64,000 bases of DNA from Streptomyces sp. DSM 15324 (GTDB lineage Bacteria > Actinomycetota > Actinomycetes > Streptomycetales > Streptomycetaceae). Location: positions 559,835-623,834 of the forward strand of contig NZ_KQ949026.1 in the NCBI RefSeq assembly GCF_001514285.1, given 5' to 3'. The position numbers were made by a program, and so were the translations under genes. The notes beneath the pieces are model-generated. The model saw nothing but the letters and a program-made list of their open reading frames with translations. It was not told where the DNA came from and did no database searches. Positions within the stretch are counted from its first letter, which is position 1; each line of letters starts with the position of its first letter. Of the stretch, positions 15,992-24,521 are shown piece after piece.

Positions 15992-17681
15992 ACGATGTCG
16001 GTCCGAAGGTACCACTCAAGGCACCGGAGGAGGACGGCGACGGCGACGCGCCCCCACGGGAGAGATCACCCTCGCGACGCACCGTCACGGGTGCCGCGGG
16101 GGCGGGAGAGACCTCCCGGGGAGCCGGCAGCTCCACCGTGGCCGCCTCGCACTGCATCACCCGGGGCAGCCTCAGCGCCATCACCGCGCCCAGCAGCAGC
16201 AACCCGGCGCTGACCAGCAGCGTGACATGCAGACCGTGCACGAAGCTCTCCTTGGCGACCCGCCGCAGCGCCGTCCCGGCCGGCCCGCCGAGCTGCCCGG
16301 CCACCTCGTAGGCCTCGCCCAGCGAATGCCCCGCGGCCGCCGACGCGGACGCCGGCACCCCGGGCACGGAGGACAGCCCCGGCGCGTACGCCGCGTTCAT
16401 CACGCTGCCCAGCAGCGCGATCCCGATGCCCGCCCCGAGCTGGTAGGAGGTCTCGCCGATCGCCGCCGCGCCACCCGCCCGTTCCGGCGGGGCCTCGCTC
16501 AGCATCGACTCGTACGCCGCGAACAGCGTCGTCTCCAGTCCGAACCCGAGCAGCACGAACCCCGCCAGCAGCAGCCCCGTGTTGTCCGCCGTGCCCATCG
16601 CGGTGAGCAGCAGCACGGCGAACGCGGTCAGCAGGAACCCCGCGCACACCATCCGCCGGGGCCCGAACCCGCGCAGCAGCCGCGCCCCGGCCAGCCCCGC
16701 CGCCATCGCGGCGAAGGTCAGCGGCAGCAGCCGCAGCCCCGTCTCCAGCGGGGAGAGACCGAGCACCAGCTGCAGGTACTGGGCGGCGATCAGCTCCAGA
16801 CCCACCAGCGCCAGCATGGCCAGCACGATGCACCCGACGGAGGTGCTGAACGCCGGCCGGGAGAACATCCGCAGGTCCACCAGCGGATGCTCCCGCCGCC
16901 GCTGACGCCGTACGAACAGGACCATCAGCACCGCGCCCGCCAGCAGCGGCACCACGGTGAACGGGTCGAACTCCGCGTTGCCCAGCCGCTTGACGCCGAG
17001 GACCAGGGCGAACAGCCCGGCCGCCGCCATCAGCGCGCCGACCACGTCCCAGGGCCCCTCGCCGGTGCCCCGCGACTCCGGCAGCAGCAGCCGCCCCACC
17101 GGAAGGCTGACCAGCATCAGCGGGATGTTGACGAGGAAGACCGAGCCCCACCAGAAGTGCTCCAGCAGGAAGCCGCCGAGCAGCGGTCCGACGGCCGCGC
17201 CGACCGCGGCCACCGCGCTCCAGATGCCGATGGCGAGCGCCCGTTCCCGGCGGTCGGGGAAAACCTGCCGCAGGATCGACAGCGTGGCCGGCATGATCAT
17301 CGCGCCGCCGACGCCGAGCAGGGCCCGCGCCAGGATCAGCACCTCGGCGCTCGCGGCGAAGGCCGCCAGTGCGGAGGCGACGCCGAACAGGGCGTACCCG
17401 AGCAGCAGGATCCGGCGGCGGCCGACCTTGTCGCCGAGCGTGCCGAACAGGATCAGCAACGAGGCGCAGACCAGTGGATAGGTGTCGACGATCCAGAGCA
17501 GCTCGATCGCGCCGGGCCTGAGGTCCTCTGTGACCGCGGGCACCGCGACATGCAGCACGGTCGCGTCGACGGCGACCAGGAGCAGGCTGACGCAGAGCAC
17601 CACGAGCACGACCCAGCGGTTGGCACCGGCCCCGGCCGCCCGACGGCGCAGCCCGACGGCGGCCGTGGTCGTCCCGGACAT
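15990..17681 (-). CDS. MFS drug exporter, DHA2 (14-TM) family
   Basis: A 563-residue inner-membrane proton/drug antiporter of the EmrB/QacA type. Fourteen hydrophobic segments can be counted. TM1 is VVLVVLCVSLLLVAVDATVLHVAVPA with the DHA2 Asp motif. Motif A (GTLGDKVGRRRIL) follows TM2, and motif C (AAVGAAVGPLLGGFLLEHFWW) lies in TM5. The ATG at 17681 has GGGAGGT about 9 bases upstream; longer in-frame readings lack a sensible N-terminus. The last 60 residues are a soluble Pro/Ser-rich tail. Substrate is unknown. No regulator gene is adjacent, but the palindrome at its 3' end suggests local repression of the next gene. Confidence 0.9.
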   Translation of the reverse strand: MSGTTTAAVGLRRRAAGAGANRWVVLVVLCVSLLLVAVDATVLHVAVPAVTEDLRPGAIELLWIVDTYPLVCASLLILFGTLGDKVGRRRILLLGYALFGVASALAAFAASAEVLILARALLGVGGAMIMPATLSILRQVFPDRRERALAIGIWSAVAAVGAAVGPLLGGFLLEHFWWGSVFLVNIPLMLVSLPVGRLLLPESRGTGEGPWDVVGALMAAAGLFALVLGVKRLGNAEFDPFTVVPLLAGAVLMVLFVRRQRRREHPLVDLRMFSRPAFSTSVGCIVLAMLALVGLELIAAQYLQLVLGLSPLETGLRLLPLTFAAMAAGLAGARLLRGFGPRRMVCAGFLLTAFAVLLLTAMGTADNTGLLLAGFVLLGFGLETTLFAAYESMLSEAPPERAGGAAAIGETSYQLGAGIGIALLGSVMNAAYAPGLSSVPGVPASASAAAGHSLGEAYEVAGQLGGPAGTALRRVAKESFVHGLHVTLLVSAGLLLLGAVMALRLPRVMQCEAATVELPAPREVSPAPAAPVTVRREGDLSRGGASPSPSSSGALSGTFGPTS

Positions 17682-17916
17682 GTACGTACCTCCCAGGTGA
17701 TCCCCTCGGTCCGGCGGGCTCGCGGGACGGGGACTTCCCGCGACTCGGCCGGAGAGGAGCGGTGGTCTCCGGCCCGCGCAAACGAACACGAGTGACTCGC
17801 AGCGTACGCGAGTTCGCGCCGGGGCCACGTGGTGGAACTCTCACAGGCCACGCCGAACCCTGTGGTGTACGCCACTTCCCGAACAGCCGTTTTCCCGGTC
17901 GCCGTACCGCCCGGTC

Positions 17917-17922
17917 GATAAT
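17917..17922 (+). promoter_or_regulatory. -10 element of a leaderless start
   Basis: GATAAT sits 7 bases before the GTG of the PIG-V-like gene, so transcription should begin at or next to the start codon. No ribosome-binding site is present between them. Confidence 0.5.
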
Positions 17923-17929
17923 CGGGGCC

Positions 17930-19204
17930 GTGACGGATCTTGGAACGCGCGTGGCGCCGGGCGGCGGTACGGCCCTGCGCCGGGCGGCCCCCGCCCTGCT
18001 GGGTTATGTGGCCGTGAGGGGCCTGGGGCTGCTCGTCCTGGCCCTGTGGAGCGCCGCCCGCGGCAAGAGCGCGCACACCCTGCTGACGGCCCGCTGGGAC
18101 GCCCTCTGGTACACGAGGGTGGCCGAGCTGGGGTACGGCTACGAGGTCCGGCTGCCCAACGGGGACGTCCACTCCAACCTCGCCTTCTTCCCGTTGCTGC
18201 CGTGGCTGGAGAGGCTGCTGCACGCGGTGAGCCCGCTGTCCTACGCCGACGCCGGGTTCACGGTCGCGCTGCTCGCCTCGCTCGCCGCGGCCTGGGGGAT
18301 CTTCGCGGTCGCCGACCTGGTGCACGGCCGTCGGGCGGGCGTGTGCGCGGTGCTCGTCTGGGCGCTGCTGCCGGTCGGGGTCGTGCAGTCGATGGCGTAC
18401 AGCGAGTCGCTGTTCACCGCGCTCGCCGCCTGGTCGCTCTACGCGGTGCTGACCGGCCGGTGGGTGACCGCGGGGGTGCTCGCGTCGCTGTCGGGTCTGA
18501 CCCGCCCGGTGGGGCTCGCGGTGGTCGCGGCGGTCTGGGCGGCCGGCCTGGTGTCCTTCCGACGGAAGCGCGGCACGTCCCCGGGGTCCCCGTTCGGGCG
18601 GAGCGGCAGCACGGCGCCCGAGGCCGGCGCGCACCGGACGGATCACGCCCCCGGTACGCCCGCAGACGCCCCTCTCCGGCGCGCACCGGCACCGGAGGGC
18701 GCCCGACCCGCCGTACGCGCCCTCGGCATGCTCCTCGCGCCGCTGGGCACCGCGGGCTATGTGCTGTGGGTCGGCCACCGCACCGGCCACGGCCCGCTCG
18801 GCTATCTCGACGTCCAGGCGGGCTGGCGCAACGGCTTCGACGGCGGTTACGCCTTCGCCCGTTTCGTCGCCGGCAAGTTCACATCGTTCCCGTCCGCCCT
18901 CGCCGGTCTGGGCCTGGTCGTCGGCGTGGCCGCGCTGATCCGGCTGTACGTGGTCTGCGTACGGCAGCGCCAGCCGCTCGCGCTGCTGGTCTACGGCGGT
19001 GCGGTCCTCGCGCTCGCCCTGTGCGCGTCGAGCTACTTCGGCTCGAAGCCGCGCCTGCTGCTGCCGGCCTTCCCGCTGCTGTTTCCCCTCGCCCTCGCAC
19101 TGGCCCGCTCACGCACCCCGAGGGCGGCGCTGGTCGTGGGCGGTGTCGCGGTGGCGTCGGCCGTGTACGGGGCGTGGTGGCTGAACGGCTCCGGCCCTCC
19201 GTGA
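17930..19204 (+). CDS. PIG-V-like integral membrane mannosyltransferase homologue
   Basis: A 424-residue polytopic membrane protein. The pattern RWDALWYTRVAELGY, then SNLAFFPLLPWLERLL, MAYSESLFTALAAWSLY and SGLTRPVGLAVV matches the PIG-V/Mannosyl_trans2 family of GT-C lipid-linked mannosyltransferases. The early Asp (RWDALWY) is the likely catalytic residue. About 8-10 transmembrane helices are visible. A Pro/Ser/Arg-rich loop (residues about 205-255) interrupts the sequence and looks like an insertion. The GTG at 17930 is chosen because GATAAT lies 7 bases before it, suggesting a leaderless mRNA; earlier in-frame codons have no ribosome-binding site. The donor would be polyprenyl-phosphate mannose; acceptor unknown. 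Confidence 0.75.
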   Translation: MTDLGTRVAPGGGTALRRAAPALLGYVAVRGLGLLVLALWSAARGKSAHTLLTARWDALWYTRVAELGYGYEVRLPNGDVHSNLAFFPLLPWLERLLHAVSPLSYADAGFTVALLASLAAAWGIFAVADLVHGRRAGVCAVLVWALLPVGVVQSMAYSESLFTALAAWSLYAVLTGRWVTAGVLASLSGLTRPVGLAVVAAVWAAGLVSFRRKRGTSPGSPFGRSGSTAPEAGAHRTDHAPGTPADAPLRRAPAPEGARPAVRALGMLLAPLGTAGYVLWVGHRTGHGPLGYLDVQAGWRNGFDGGYAFARFVAGKFTSFPSALAGLGLVVGVAALIRLYVVCVRQRQPLALLVYGGAVLALALCASSYFGSKPRLLLPAFPLLFPLALALARSRTPRAALVVGGVAVASAVYGAWWLNGSGPP

Positions 19205-19399
19205 TTTTCCGGTGAACTCATTCATAAGTTCCTTAAAACTGCCTCCCACAATGATCAAAGGAATTGAAGGAACCGGCGTTCGACGATTAGCGAATCCGCA
19301 GGAATTACGTCCCTCCTGAGAGCAATCCCACATCACATGGTCATCACAAACCAGGGGATTCGGCAGAGTGCCGAGCTCACTCGCTGTAACGTCGTTTAG
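19205..19399 (+). promoter_or_regulatory. AT-rich promoter region of the PAP2 gene
   Basis: This 195-base spacer is markedly less GC-rich than the surroundings. It holds a -10-like TAACGT at 19387-19392, 7 bases before the GTG start, and a short CGGCA/TGCCG hairpin around 19362-19374. It may harbour regulator sites, but none is recognised. Confidence 0.45.
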
Positions 19400-20428
19400 G
19401 TGCGTACCGAACGAAACCTCACCCGTCTGGACCGGGTGTTCGCCAGGCTCGACCGTGAGCCGGAACGACCGGCCCACATCGACGTGCCGAGGATGAGCAG
19501 GCACCGGATCGCGCTGTTCGCCGCGACCCTGGCCTTCTACCTGGCGATCGTGTGGCTCGTGGTGATCACCTCGTGGCTGGTCCGCCTCGACTGGCAGGTC
19601 ATGTTCTTCCGGCCGTACCAGCAGTGGCCCGAGATCCACGCGTTCCTGGACTACTACGTCGTCCTCGGCCAGCGCGGCCCGACCGCCGTCATGGTCGCGG
19701 CCTGGCTCGGCTGGAGATCCTGGCGGCAGCACACCCTGCGCCCGCTGCTCACACTGGGCGCCTCGCTGCTGCTGCTGAACATCACCGTCGGCGCCGCCAA
19801 GCTCGGCATGGGCCGGCTCGGACCGCACTACGCGACCACCATCGGCTCCAACGAGATGGGTCTGGGCGGCGACATATTTCCCAGCGGGCACACCGCCAAC
19901 GCGGTCGTGACCTGGGGAATCCTGGCCTATCTGGCCTCCACTCCACGAGCCCGCCGCTGGCTGTCCGCGGTCTCCGCCGTGGTCTCGCTGGGCGTCGGAC
20001 TGACCACCGTCTACCTCGGTACGCACTGGCTGAGCGACGTCGTGCTCGGCTGGGCCGCAGGGCTGCTGATCCTGCTGGCCCTGCCCTGGTGCGAGCCGCT
20101 GATCGCCCGCGCCGAGGTCGCGATCCTCGACCTGCGCGACCGCTGGCGCGAGCGCCGCGCCGGCACCCTCCCCGCGCCGGCCGCGCCCGTCGCCGTACCC
20201 GTGCCGTTCACGCCGCGGCCCACGGCCCAGGAGGAGACCGCGGCGGCCCGCGAGACGGTCGCGGCCGCCCGTCCGTCCCGGGCGCCGGTCTACCTGCCCC
20301 CGGGACCGCACACGCCCCGCTCGGAGCGCACCCCGGTCACGCCCGCCGGCAGCCGAAGACCCCCGCACACCGAGCGTCTGCCGCGCGGGGCGACCGCCTC
20401 CGCGGCCCGGCCGCTGACCGGCGGCTGA
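19400..20428 (+). CDS. PAP2-family membrane phosphatase
   Basis: A 342-residue membrane phosphatase (type 2 phosphatidic acid phosphatase). About six transmembrane helices span residues 35-235. The PAP2 motifs are seen as KLGMGRLGP (motif 1, variant of KX6RP), FPSGHT (motif 2, residues 155-160) and YLGTHWLSDVVLG (motif 3, residues about 203-215) with the catalytic His and Asp. The last 100 residues are a disordered Pro/Ala/Arg-rich cytoplasmic tail. Likely substrates are phosphatidate or polyprenyl diphosphate. The GTG start lies 7 bases after TAACGT, with no ribosome-binding site, so the message may be leaderless. The upstream spacer (19205-19399) is unusually AT-rich for this chromosome. 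Confidence 0.88.
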   Translation: MRTERNLTRLDRVFARLDREPERPAHIDVPRMSRHRIALFAATLAFYLAIVWLVVITSWLVRLDWQVMFFRPYQQWPEIHAFLDYYVVLGQRGPTAVMVAAWLGWRSWRQHTLRPLLTLGASLLLLNITVGAAKLGMGRLGPHYATTIGSNEMGLGGDIFPSGHTANAVVTWGILAYLASTPRARRWLSAVSAVVSLGVGLTTVYLGTHWLSDVVLGWAAGLLILLALPWCEPLIARAEVAILDLRDRWRERRAGTLPAPAAPVAVPVPFTPRPTAQEETAAARETVAAARPSRAPVYLPPGPHTPRSERTPVTPAGSRRPPHTERLPRGATASAARPLTGG

Positions 20429-20487
20429 CCGGCGGCCGATCCCCCCGAGCAGCGGGACCACCGGTACGCACAACCGGTCCCGCGAAC

Positions 20488-20527
20488 GAAGGCCCCGGCT
20501 CCCCTCCTGACGGGAACCGGGGCCTTC
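20488..20527. terminator. Bidirectional terminator between PAP2 and I78 genes
   Basis: GAAGGCCCCGG and CCGGGGCCTTC form an 11-bp perfect stem; the loop can extend the stem with TCCC/GGGA-type pairing. It lies between convergent genes (stops at 20428 and 20560). Confidence 0.85.
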
Positions 20528-20559
20528 GCCGTGTCGCGCGCCGCGCCTGCCGCGGGCGC

Positions 20560-20760
20560 TCAGCCCTTCCAGGCCCGCGCCACCCGCCCGTCGCGCACCT
20601 CGAAGTTCAGCCGCCCGAATTGGTACTCCATGGTGATGATCGCCCCGGGCGCCAGCGCGCGGACGGTCGACCACCCCCGCTCCCGGGCCAGCCGCTCGGC
20701 GTGAGCGGCGTCGAGGCCGACGTATCCGTCCGGATTGTCCTGGGGCTCGTTCGCTGCCAT
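20560..20760 (-). CDS. Small I78-family peptidase-inhibitor-like protein
   Basis: A 66-residue protein of the potato-inhibitor-like I78 fold. The pattern GYVGLDAAHAERLARERGWSTVRALAPGAIITMEYQFGRLNFEVRDGRVARAWKG carries the family's start GLxxxxAxxLAxxxG and the end RLNxxxxDGxVxRxWxG. No signal peptide is present, so it is cytoplasmic. The ATG at 20760 starts MAANEPQD; a codon 9 bases earlier is possible. Its target is unknown; most bacterial members are annotated only by fold. Confidence 0.75.
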   Translation of the reverse strand: MAANEPQDNPDGYVGLDAAHAERLARERGWSTVRALAPGAIITMEYQFGRLNFEVRDGRVARAWKG

Positions 20761-21360
20761 ACGGCCCACGCTAGGCGGCGCGGGGCCCCCGGGGAAACCC
20801 CGGTACGGGGCCGTGGATCACTCCGGTCACGCTTCTGTCACAGGATCACGACGGCTGTTCCGGACGAACTCGGTCACCCGTGCGAGCGCTCCCACGGGCC
20901 TTCCGTACGCATTCGAACGAAATTCCCGCACGTCGTCGCCGCCCCTCCGAAAAACCGGCGGAATGTTCCCGGAGAAACCTCCCCCGAGCCCCTTTCCCCG
21001 GCCTTTTCGCACGGGTTCGCGCCAGCTGACACCTCGTAGGAAATGCACCACCTCGCCACACAACCTCCGCAGCGGCGGGCGGGGGGCACGGGAGGACCGA
21101 CAGGCAGGTCCGCCGGGCCTGCGGCGGCGGGGGGGGCGAGCCGTCGCCTCGGCGCCATCGGTTCACGGCGGCGGCCCTGCCGGGGTGGGGCCGGCCGCGG
21201 GCGCCGGGCGTCCTGGGGGCCCGGACGGGACGTTTCCCACAGGGGCCGTACGAGGCGCTGCGCTGCCCGGCGGTGTCAGCACCGCCCTCCGACCGGCACG
21301 CGCGCGGGTCCACGCCGACCCGGTACGAAGCCGACTCGCACGGCACCCCGCCGACCGAAT
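20761..21360. other. Gene-free stretch before the ABC pseudogene
   Basis: No open reading frame here resembles a known protein or keeps the expected codon bias. 20820-21060 is less GC-biased with several A-rich pentamers, and may be old promoter or untranslated sequence. 21060-21360 is G/C-rich and could be unrecognisable remains of the permease or ATPase genes whose clearer fragments follow. Confidence 0.4.
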
Positions 21361-21930
21361 CGCACCGCACCCGTCCGAAGCCCCCGCCCTCATCGGCCAC
21401 CTCGCCGCCGGGCTGCCCACCGGCACCCTGCGCCGGGTCGAGCCGGCCCGGGCGTACGCGGGAGGCCCGCGCGCTGCTGCCGGACGAGCCGGACGCCGGC
21501 CCTGACACGGCCGAGGTGAGCGTCCGACCACGATCTTGCGCGCCCTGACGGCCGAGGACGCCGCCCTGCTCGTCGTAGAGCACGACCTCGATCTCGTCGC
21601 CCGACTCGCGGACGTTGGTGATCTCGCTGCGGCACGCGCCCGCGGTACGGCCCGCTGGAGGCCCTGCACGGCGTCACCCCCGCGGCCCCGACCCAGGCCT
21701 CACCGTCCCGCTGGGCCGCGACGGCTCCGGCCGTACGACGGTGCTGCGGGCGCGGCCGGGATCGCACCGCTGGCGGGCGGGGCGGGCGGCGGACGGTGTT
21801 CGCCTCGCCGACGGCCCGGGAGAACCTGGAGCTGACCGGAGCCGATCCCGCCCTCCACCCGCAGGGGGCGGTGGCCCTGTGCCGCGCCTTGCCCGCGCAC
21901 GCGCACCCGGTGAACGCGAGGCCCCGCGCG
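21361..21930 (+). pseudogene. Decayed LivG-LivF ABC transporter ATPase pair
   Basis: Fragments of two ATP-binding proteins of a branched-chain amino-acid (or urea) ABC transporter survive in shifting frames. First, a LivG C-terminus: LPTGTLRRVEPARAYAGGPR (about 21408-21467; the LSTGT-type signature of this subfamily). A frameshift leads to the Walker B LLPDEPDAG (about 21472) and another to the H-loop VVEHDLDLVARLAD (about 21574). Then a LivF N-terminus: RYGPLEALHGV (about 21645), a shifted Walker A GRDGSGRTTVLRA (about 21712), and in yet another frame RRTVFASPTARENLELTG (about 21790). LivG's Walker A and LivF's second half are gone. At least four frameshifts and large deletions make it non-functional. 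Permease and binding-protein genes are not seen. Confidence 0.75.
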
Positions 21931-21932
21931 GC

Positions 21933-22670
21933 TCAGTACGCCAGGCGCTGGCCCGGCAGGATCAGGTCCGGGTCGTTGCCTATGACCGTCCTGTTGGCGG
22001 CGTAGAGCCGCTGCCAGGTGGTGTTGTGCGCGGCGGCGATGGTGCTGAGGGTGTCACCGACGCGAACGGTGTAGTCGCCGCGGCCGCTGCCGCGCGAGGT
22101 GCCGGTCGTGGTGCGCTCGGGCGTCTGGGACGAACCGGCGTGCGGCGAACCGGACTTCGTGCCGGACCTGTCCGAACCCGACTTGCCCGAACCCGACTTG
22201 CTCGAACTCGACTTGCCCGAACCCGACTTGCTCGCCCCCGACTCGGTGGAGTGGGACTTGGTGGAGCTCGACTTGGTGGAGGAGCCGGAGGTCGACGGGG
22301 CGCTGCCGGTGGCTCCGGCGCGGGCCGAGCAGACCGGCCAGGCACCCCAGCCCTGGGACTTCTGGACCTTGGTGGCGACGGCGATCTGCTGCTCCCGGCC
22401 GGCCCCGTCGGCGGTGGCCGCGTAGGCCGAGCCGCCGTAGGCGCGCCAGGTGGAGGCGGAGAACTGGAGTCCGCCGTAGTAGCCGTTGCCGGTGTTGATG
22501 TGCCAGTTGCCGCCGCTCTCGCACTGGGCGATGCGGTCCCACACCCCGCTGTCGGCCGCCGCGGCGTTGCCGGTCGCGGCCAGCAGTCCCAGGGGGGCGA
22601 GCAGTGCCGCCCCGGCGAGGACCGCCGTCTTGCGCGTCTTGCGGGTGTAGTGATCGGCACACTCGGACAT
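21933..22670 (-). CDS. Secreted Rpf transglycosylase with LysM domain
   Basis: A 245-residue secreted muralytic enzyme of the resuscitation-promoting factor family, cutting peptidoglycan during spore germination and outgrowth. Residues 1-39 are a signal peptide (KTRKTAVLAGAALLAPLGLLAATGNAAAA). The Rpf lysozyme-like domain spans about 40-118: SGVWDRIAQCESGGNW, with the catalytic Glu in QCESGG, and NGYYGGLQFSASTW. A linker of KSGSGKS-type Ser/Lys/Gly repeats (about 130-195) is followed by a LysM domain (DYTVRVGDTLSTIAAAHNTTWQRLYAANR...LILPGQRL). An AGAGGG site precedes the ATG. The long structured leader with a good promoter suggests post-transcriptional control, as known for rpfA. Confidence 0.92.
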   Translation of the reverse strand: MSECADHYTRKTRKTAVLAGAALLAPLGLLAATGNAAAADSGVWDRIAQCESGGNWHINTGNGYYGGLQFSASTWRAYGGSAYAATADGAGREQQIAVATKVQKSQGWGAWPVCSARAGATGSAPSTSGSSTKSSSTKSHSTESGASKSGSGKSSSSKSGSGKSGSDRSGTKSGSPHAGSSQTPERTTTGTSRGSGRGDYTVRVGDTLSTIAAAHNTTWQRLYAANRTVIGNDPDLILPGQRLAY

Positions 22671-22750
22671 GAAGTTCCCTCTCTGCAAACCCGGGTCTCC
22701 CCCGGGCGGGGCGCTTCCCACGTGTCGACGCGGGAGTCGCGCTCCGCCCC

Positions 22751-22801
22751 GTCCACCGGCGGTGTCGCTGCGCCTGGTCCTGCTCTGCGCGGCCGGTGGA
22801 C
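22751..22801 (-). promoter_or_regulatory. Leader hairpin in the rpf-like mRNA
   Basis: GTCCACCGGC and GCCGGTGGAC form a perfect 10-bp stem around a 31-base loop, in the leader between the predicted transcription start (about 22829) and the ATG at 22670. It could act as an attenuator or riboswitch expression platform. I could not match it to the c-di-AMP riboswitch consensus from memory. Confidence 0.55.
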
Positions 22802-22835
22802 GTACCCGAGCGGTGCTCGCTGCACACGGCGGAGC

Positions 22836-22865
22836 AATCTAGGGAGCCTGACGAGCCGTTATCAA
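22836..22865 (-). promoter_or_regulatory. Promoter of the rpf-like gene
   Basis: On the minus strand TTGATA (22865-22860) and TAGATT (22841-22836) are separated by 18 bases, a very good housekeeping-sigma match for Streptomyces. Expected transcription start is near 22829, giving a leader of about 160 bases. Further upstream, GTAAC/GTTAC motifs (around 23009-23024 and 22898) may be regulator sites. Confidence 0.65.
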
Positions 22866-23185
22866 CCACATCCCTGTTCCCGCAGGCCAGTTGCGGGTTA
22901 CCGTAAGTAGCAGCGAATTTCGGCCACCCACTGAATCCCCTTATGTCAGGTCTTGCCGGACAGCTGTCGACGCATGCTGTGAGTCAGTTCACGGAACCAA
23001 CCCCCGTAACCTTCCCGTTACTTGACAAGGAGTGTCGGATTCCCCACGGAACGTGACCATCCGTGTTCGGCGATCTGAACGACTCAGTCGGTCAGCGTGA
23101 CCCCCACCACAGCTCCCCCGTTGTCATCTCATGAGCCGGGAACCCACCCGGCCCACCGACGCACCGCCTTCCGAGGGAGTCACCC
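22866..23185. other. Divergent spacer between rpf-like and hypothetical gene
   Basis: About 320 bases with no gene. It holds an inverted GTAAC-CTTCCC-GTTAC motif near 23009-23024, TTGACA at 23023-23028 on the plus strand as a possible -35, and the GAGGGAG ribosome-binding site of the next gene. Confidence 0.4.
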
Positions 23186-23968
23186 GTGCCGCGCATGCTC
23201 GACGTCAGCGACGAGGTACGCGCCGAGATCGGCGACGAAGAAGCCGACCGGCTGCTCGCCGGAGACAACGCCCCGGGCAGTTACGACTGCACCTCCTGCC
23301 GCACCCCGGGCGACTCCGCGCACGAGCGCACCAGCACCGTCCTGTTCATCGGCGACGAGACCGCCGTCCTCGCCTTCGCCCACGCGACCTGTCTGCCCTC
23401 GCAGGTCGTCCAGGTCACCGAGGAGCAGCTCCAGGGCGCCGTCCGCTCCATCAACGGCGACAGCGTCGACCTGGACCCGCAGAAGGTCGTCCCCGAGCAG
23501 GCCGTGCTCGGGGTGACCAGCGGGCTCGTCCTGCTCGCCGGCGAACTGCACCCCGCGCTGGTCGTCGAGCCCACCGCGCCCATCGTGCGCCCGGGCACCA
23601 CCGGCGCCGGCGACGACTTCCTGCCGCTCCTGATCGAGCAGGGCTTCATGCCGCTGTCCGAGCTGTCCGAGGTGCCGCCGGTGCAGCACGGCTGGTCGGT
23701 GCTGCTGGCGATGGGGCAGCTGCACGCCGTGCTCCAGCCCTCGGCGAACGGCGGGCAGCCGGTCGCCTGGTGGCAGGCGCACCAGCCGCTCCAGGTGACG
23801 GAGGGCTGGCGGGCCGCCGCCAACAAGCACCAGCAGGTGCTGATGTTCGCGGCACCGGTGGGGTCGATCGGACGGCAGCCCCGGGAGGACCTGCTCCGGG
23901 ACGCGCTGGACAAGGCGGCGGCGAACGGGAAGCTGGTCGGGGCGGCGATGCCGCTCGCCGGGACCTGA
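23186..23968 (+). CDS. Conserved actinobacterial hypothetical protein
   Basis: A 260-residue soluble protein I do not recognise as a named family. The GTG start follows GAGGGAG by 5 bases. Residues 1-30 are acidic (MLDVSDEVRAEIGDEEADRLL). A CTSCRTPG motif at about 35-42 and a HATC at about 68-71 could form a Cys/His metal site, since the segment between is beta-rich (STVLFIGDETAVLAFAHATC). The rest looks alpha/beta with no signal peptide or membrane segment. It resembles proteins widely annotated in Streptomyces as hypothetical. A strong hairpin follows the stop by about 70 bases, so it is transcribed alone. Confidence 0.75.
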   Translation: MPRMLDVSDEVRAEIGDEEADRLLAGDNAPGSYDCTSCRTPGDSAHERTSTVLFIGDETAVLAFAHATCLPSQVVQVTEEQLQGAVRSINGDSVDLDPQKVVPEQAVLGVTSGLVLLAGELHPALVVEPTAPIVRPGTTGAGDDFLPLLIEQGFMPLSELSEVPPVQHGWSVLLAMGQLHAVLQPSANGGQPVAWWQAHQPLQVTEGWRAAANKHQQVLMFAAPVGSIGRQPREDLLRDALDKAAANGKLVGAAMPLAGT

Positions 23969-24033
23969 GCGCCCACCGGGACGGAAGTGCGGGTGGTGGT
24001 ACGGCGGCCGCGGGTGAGTCGTGGCGTGTCGCG

Positions 24034-24056
24034 CCTACGCGGCAAAGCCGCGTAGG
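24034..24056 (+). terminator. Strong hairpin terminator
   Basis: CCTACGCGGC-AAA-GCCGCGTAGG is a 10-bp perfect stem with a three-base loop, 66 bases after the stop of the hypothetical gene. Confidence 0.8.
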
Positions 24057-24119
24057 GGTACACCACCGCGCCCCTGACCCCTACCGCATCTCTTTGCGGC
24101 ACGGGTCGTTCTCCCTTAC

Positions 24120-24521
24120 GTGCACAGCTACGAGGTTCCCCGCCGCCCCGTGTATCCCTCGGTCCCCTCCGCGCGACCGGCCCAGGACGCCCAGGGCGGC
24201 CCGTCGGCCACGCCGATCTACGACGCGCTCTACGCCGAGTACGTCAAGACGTTCCGCTCGCTGCCGGGTGACCGCAGCGGCGAGGACGATCTAAGGTTCA
24301 CCGCCTTCGGGAACATCCCGCACGGCACCCAGGCGCCGACGGCGTACCGGCCCGGCTCGTTCAGCCACAGCTACAGCGCCTACAGCGCGGGCGCGCAGAG
24401 CGCCCGGCAGCAGTCGCAGTGGCAGCGGGTCGGGCAGATCGGCCAGCAGCCCGAGCGGCAGCAGACGGCGATGGTGCCCGTGCCGGTGTCGCTGCCGCCG
24501 ATGTCCAGGCGGGGTTTCTGA
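24120..24521 (+). CDS. Small Gln/Ser/Tyr-rich hypothetical protein
   Basis: A 133-residue protein with no signal peptide or membrane segment. It begins MHSYEVPRRPVYPSVP and contains the segment TPIYDALYAEYVKTFRSLPGDRSGEDDLRFTAFG, which resembles short Streptomyces proteins annotated only as conserved hypothetical. The second half is disordered and rich in Gln, Ser and Tyr (SFSHSYSAYSAGAQSARQQSQWQRVGQIGQQPERQQ). The GTG start has no strong ribosome-binding site, so the exact start is uncertain. The terminator begins one base after its stop codon. Function unknown. Confidence 0.65.
   Translation: MHSYEVPRRPVYPSVPSARPAQDAQGGPSATPIYDALYAEYVKTFRSLPGDRSGEDDLRFTAFGNIPHGTQAPTAYRPGSFSHSYSAYSAGAQSARQQSQWQRVGQIGQQPERQQTAMVPVPVSLPPMSRRGF

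Noticed and set aside
22671..23185. c-di-AMP (ydaO-type) riboswitch in the rpf leader
   Set aside because: I could not match the conserved elements by eye, and the leader after the promoter is shorter than the usual element; only a hairpin is reported.
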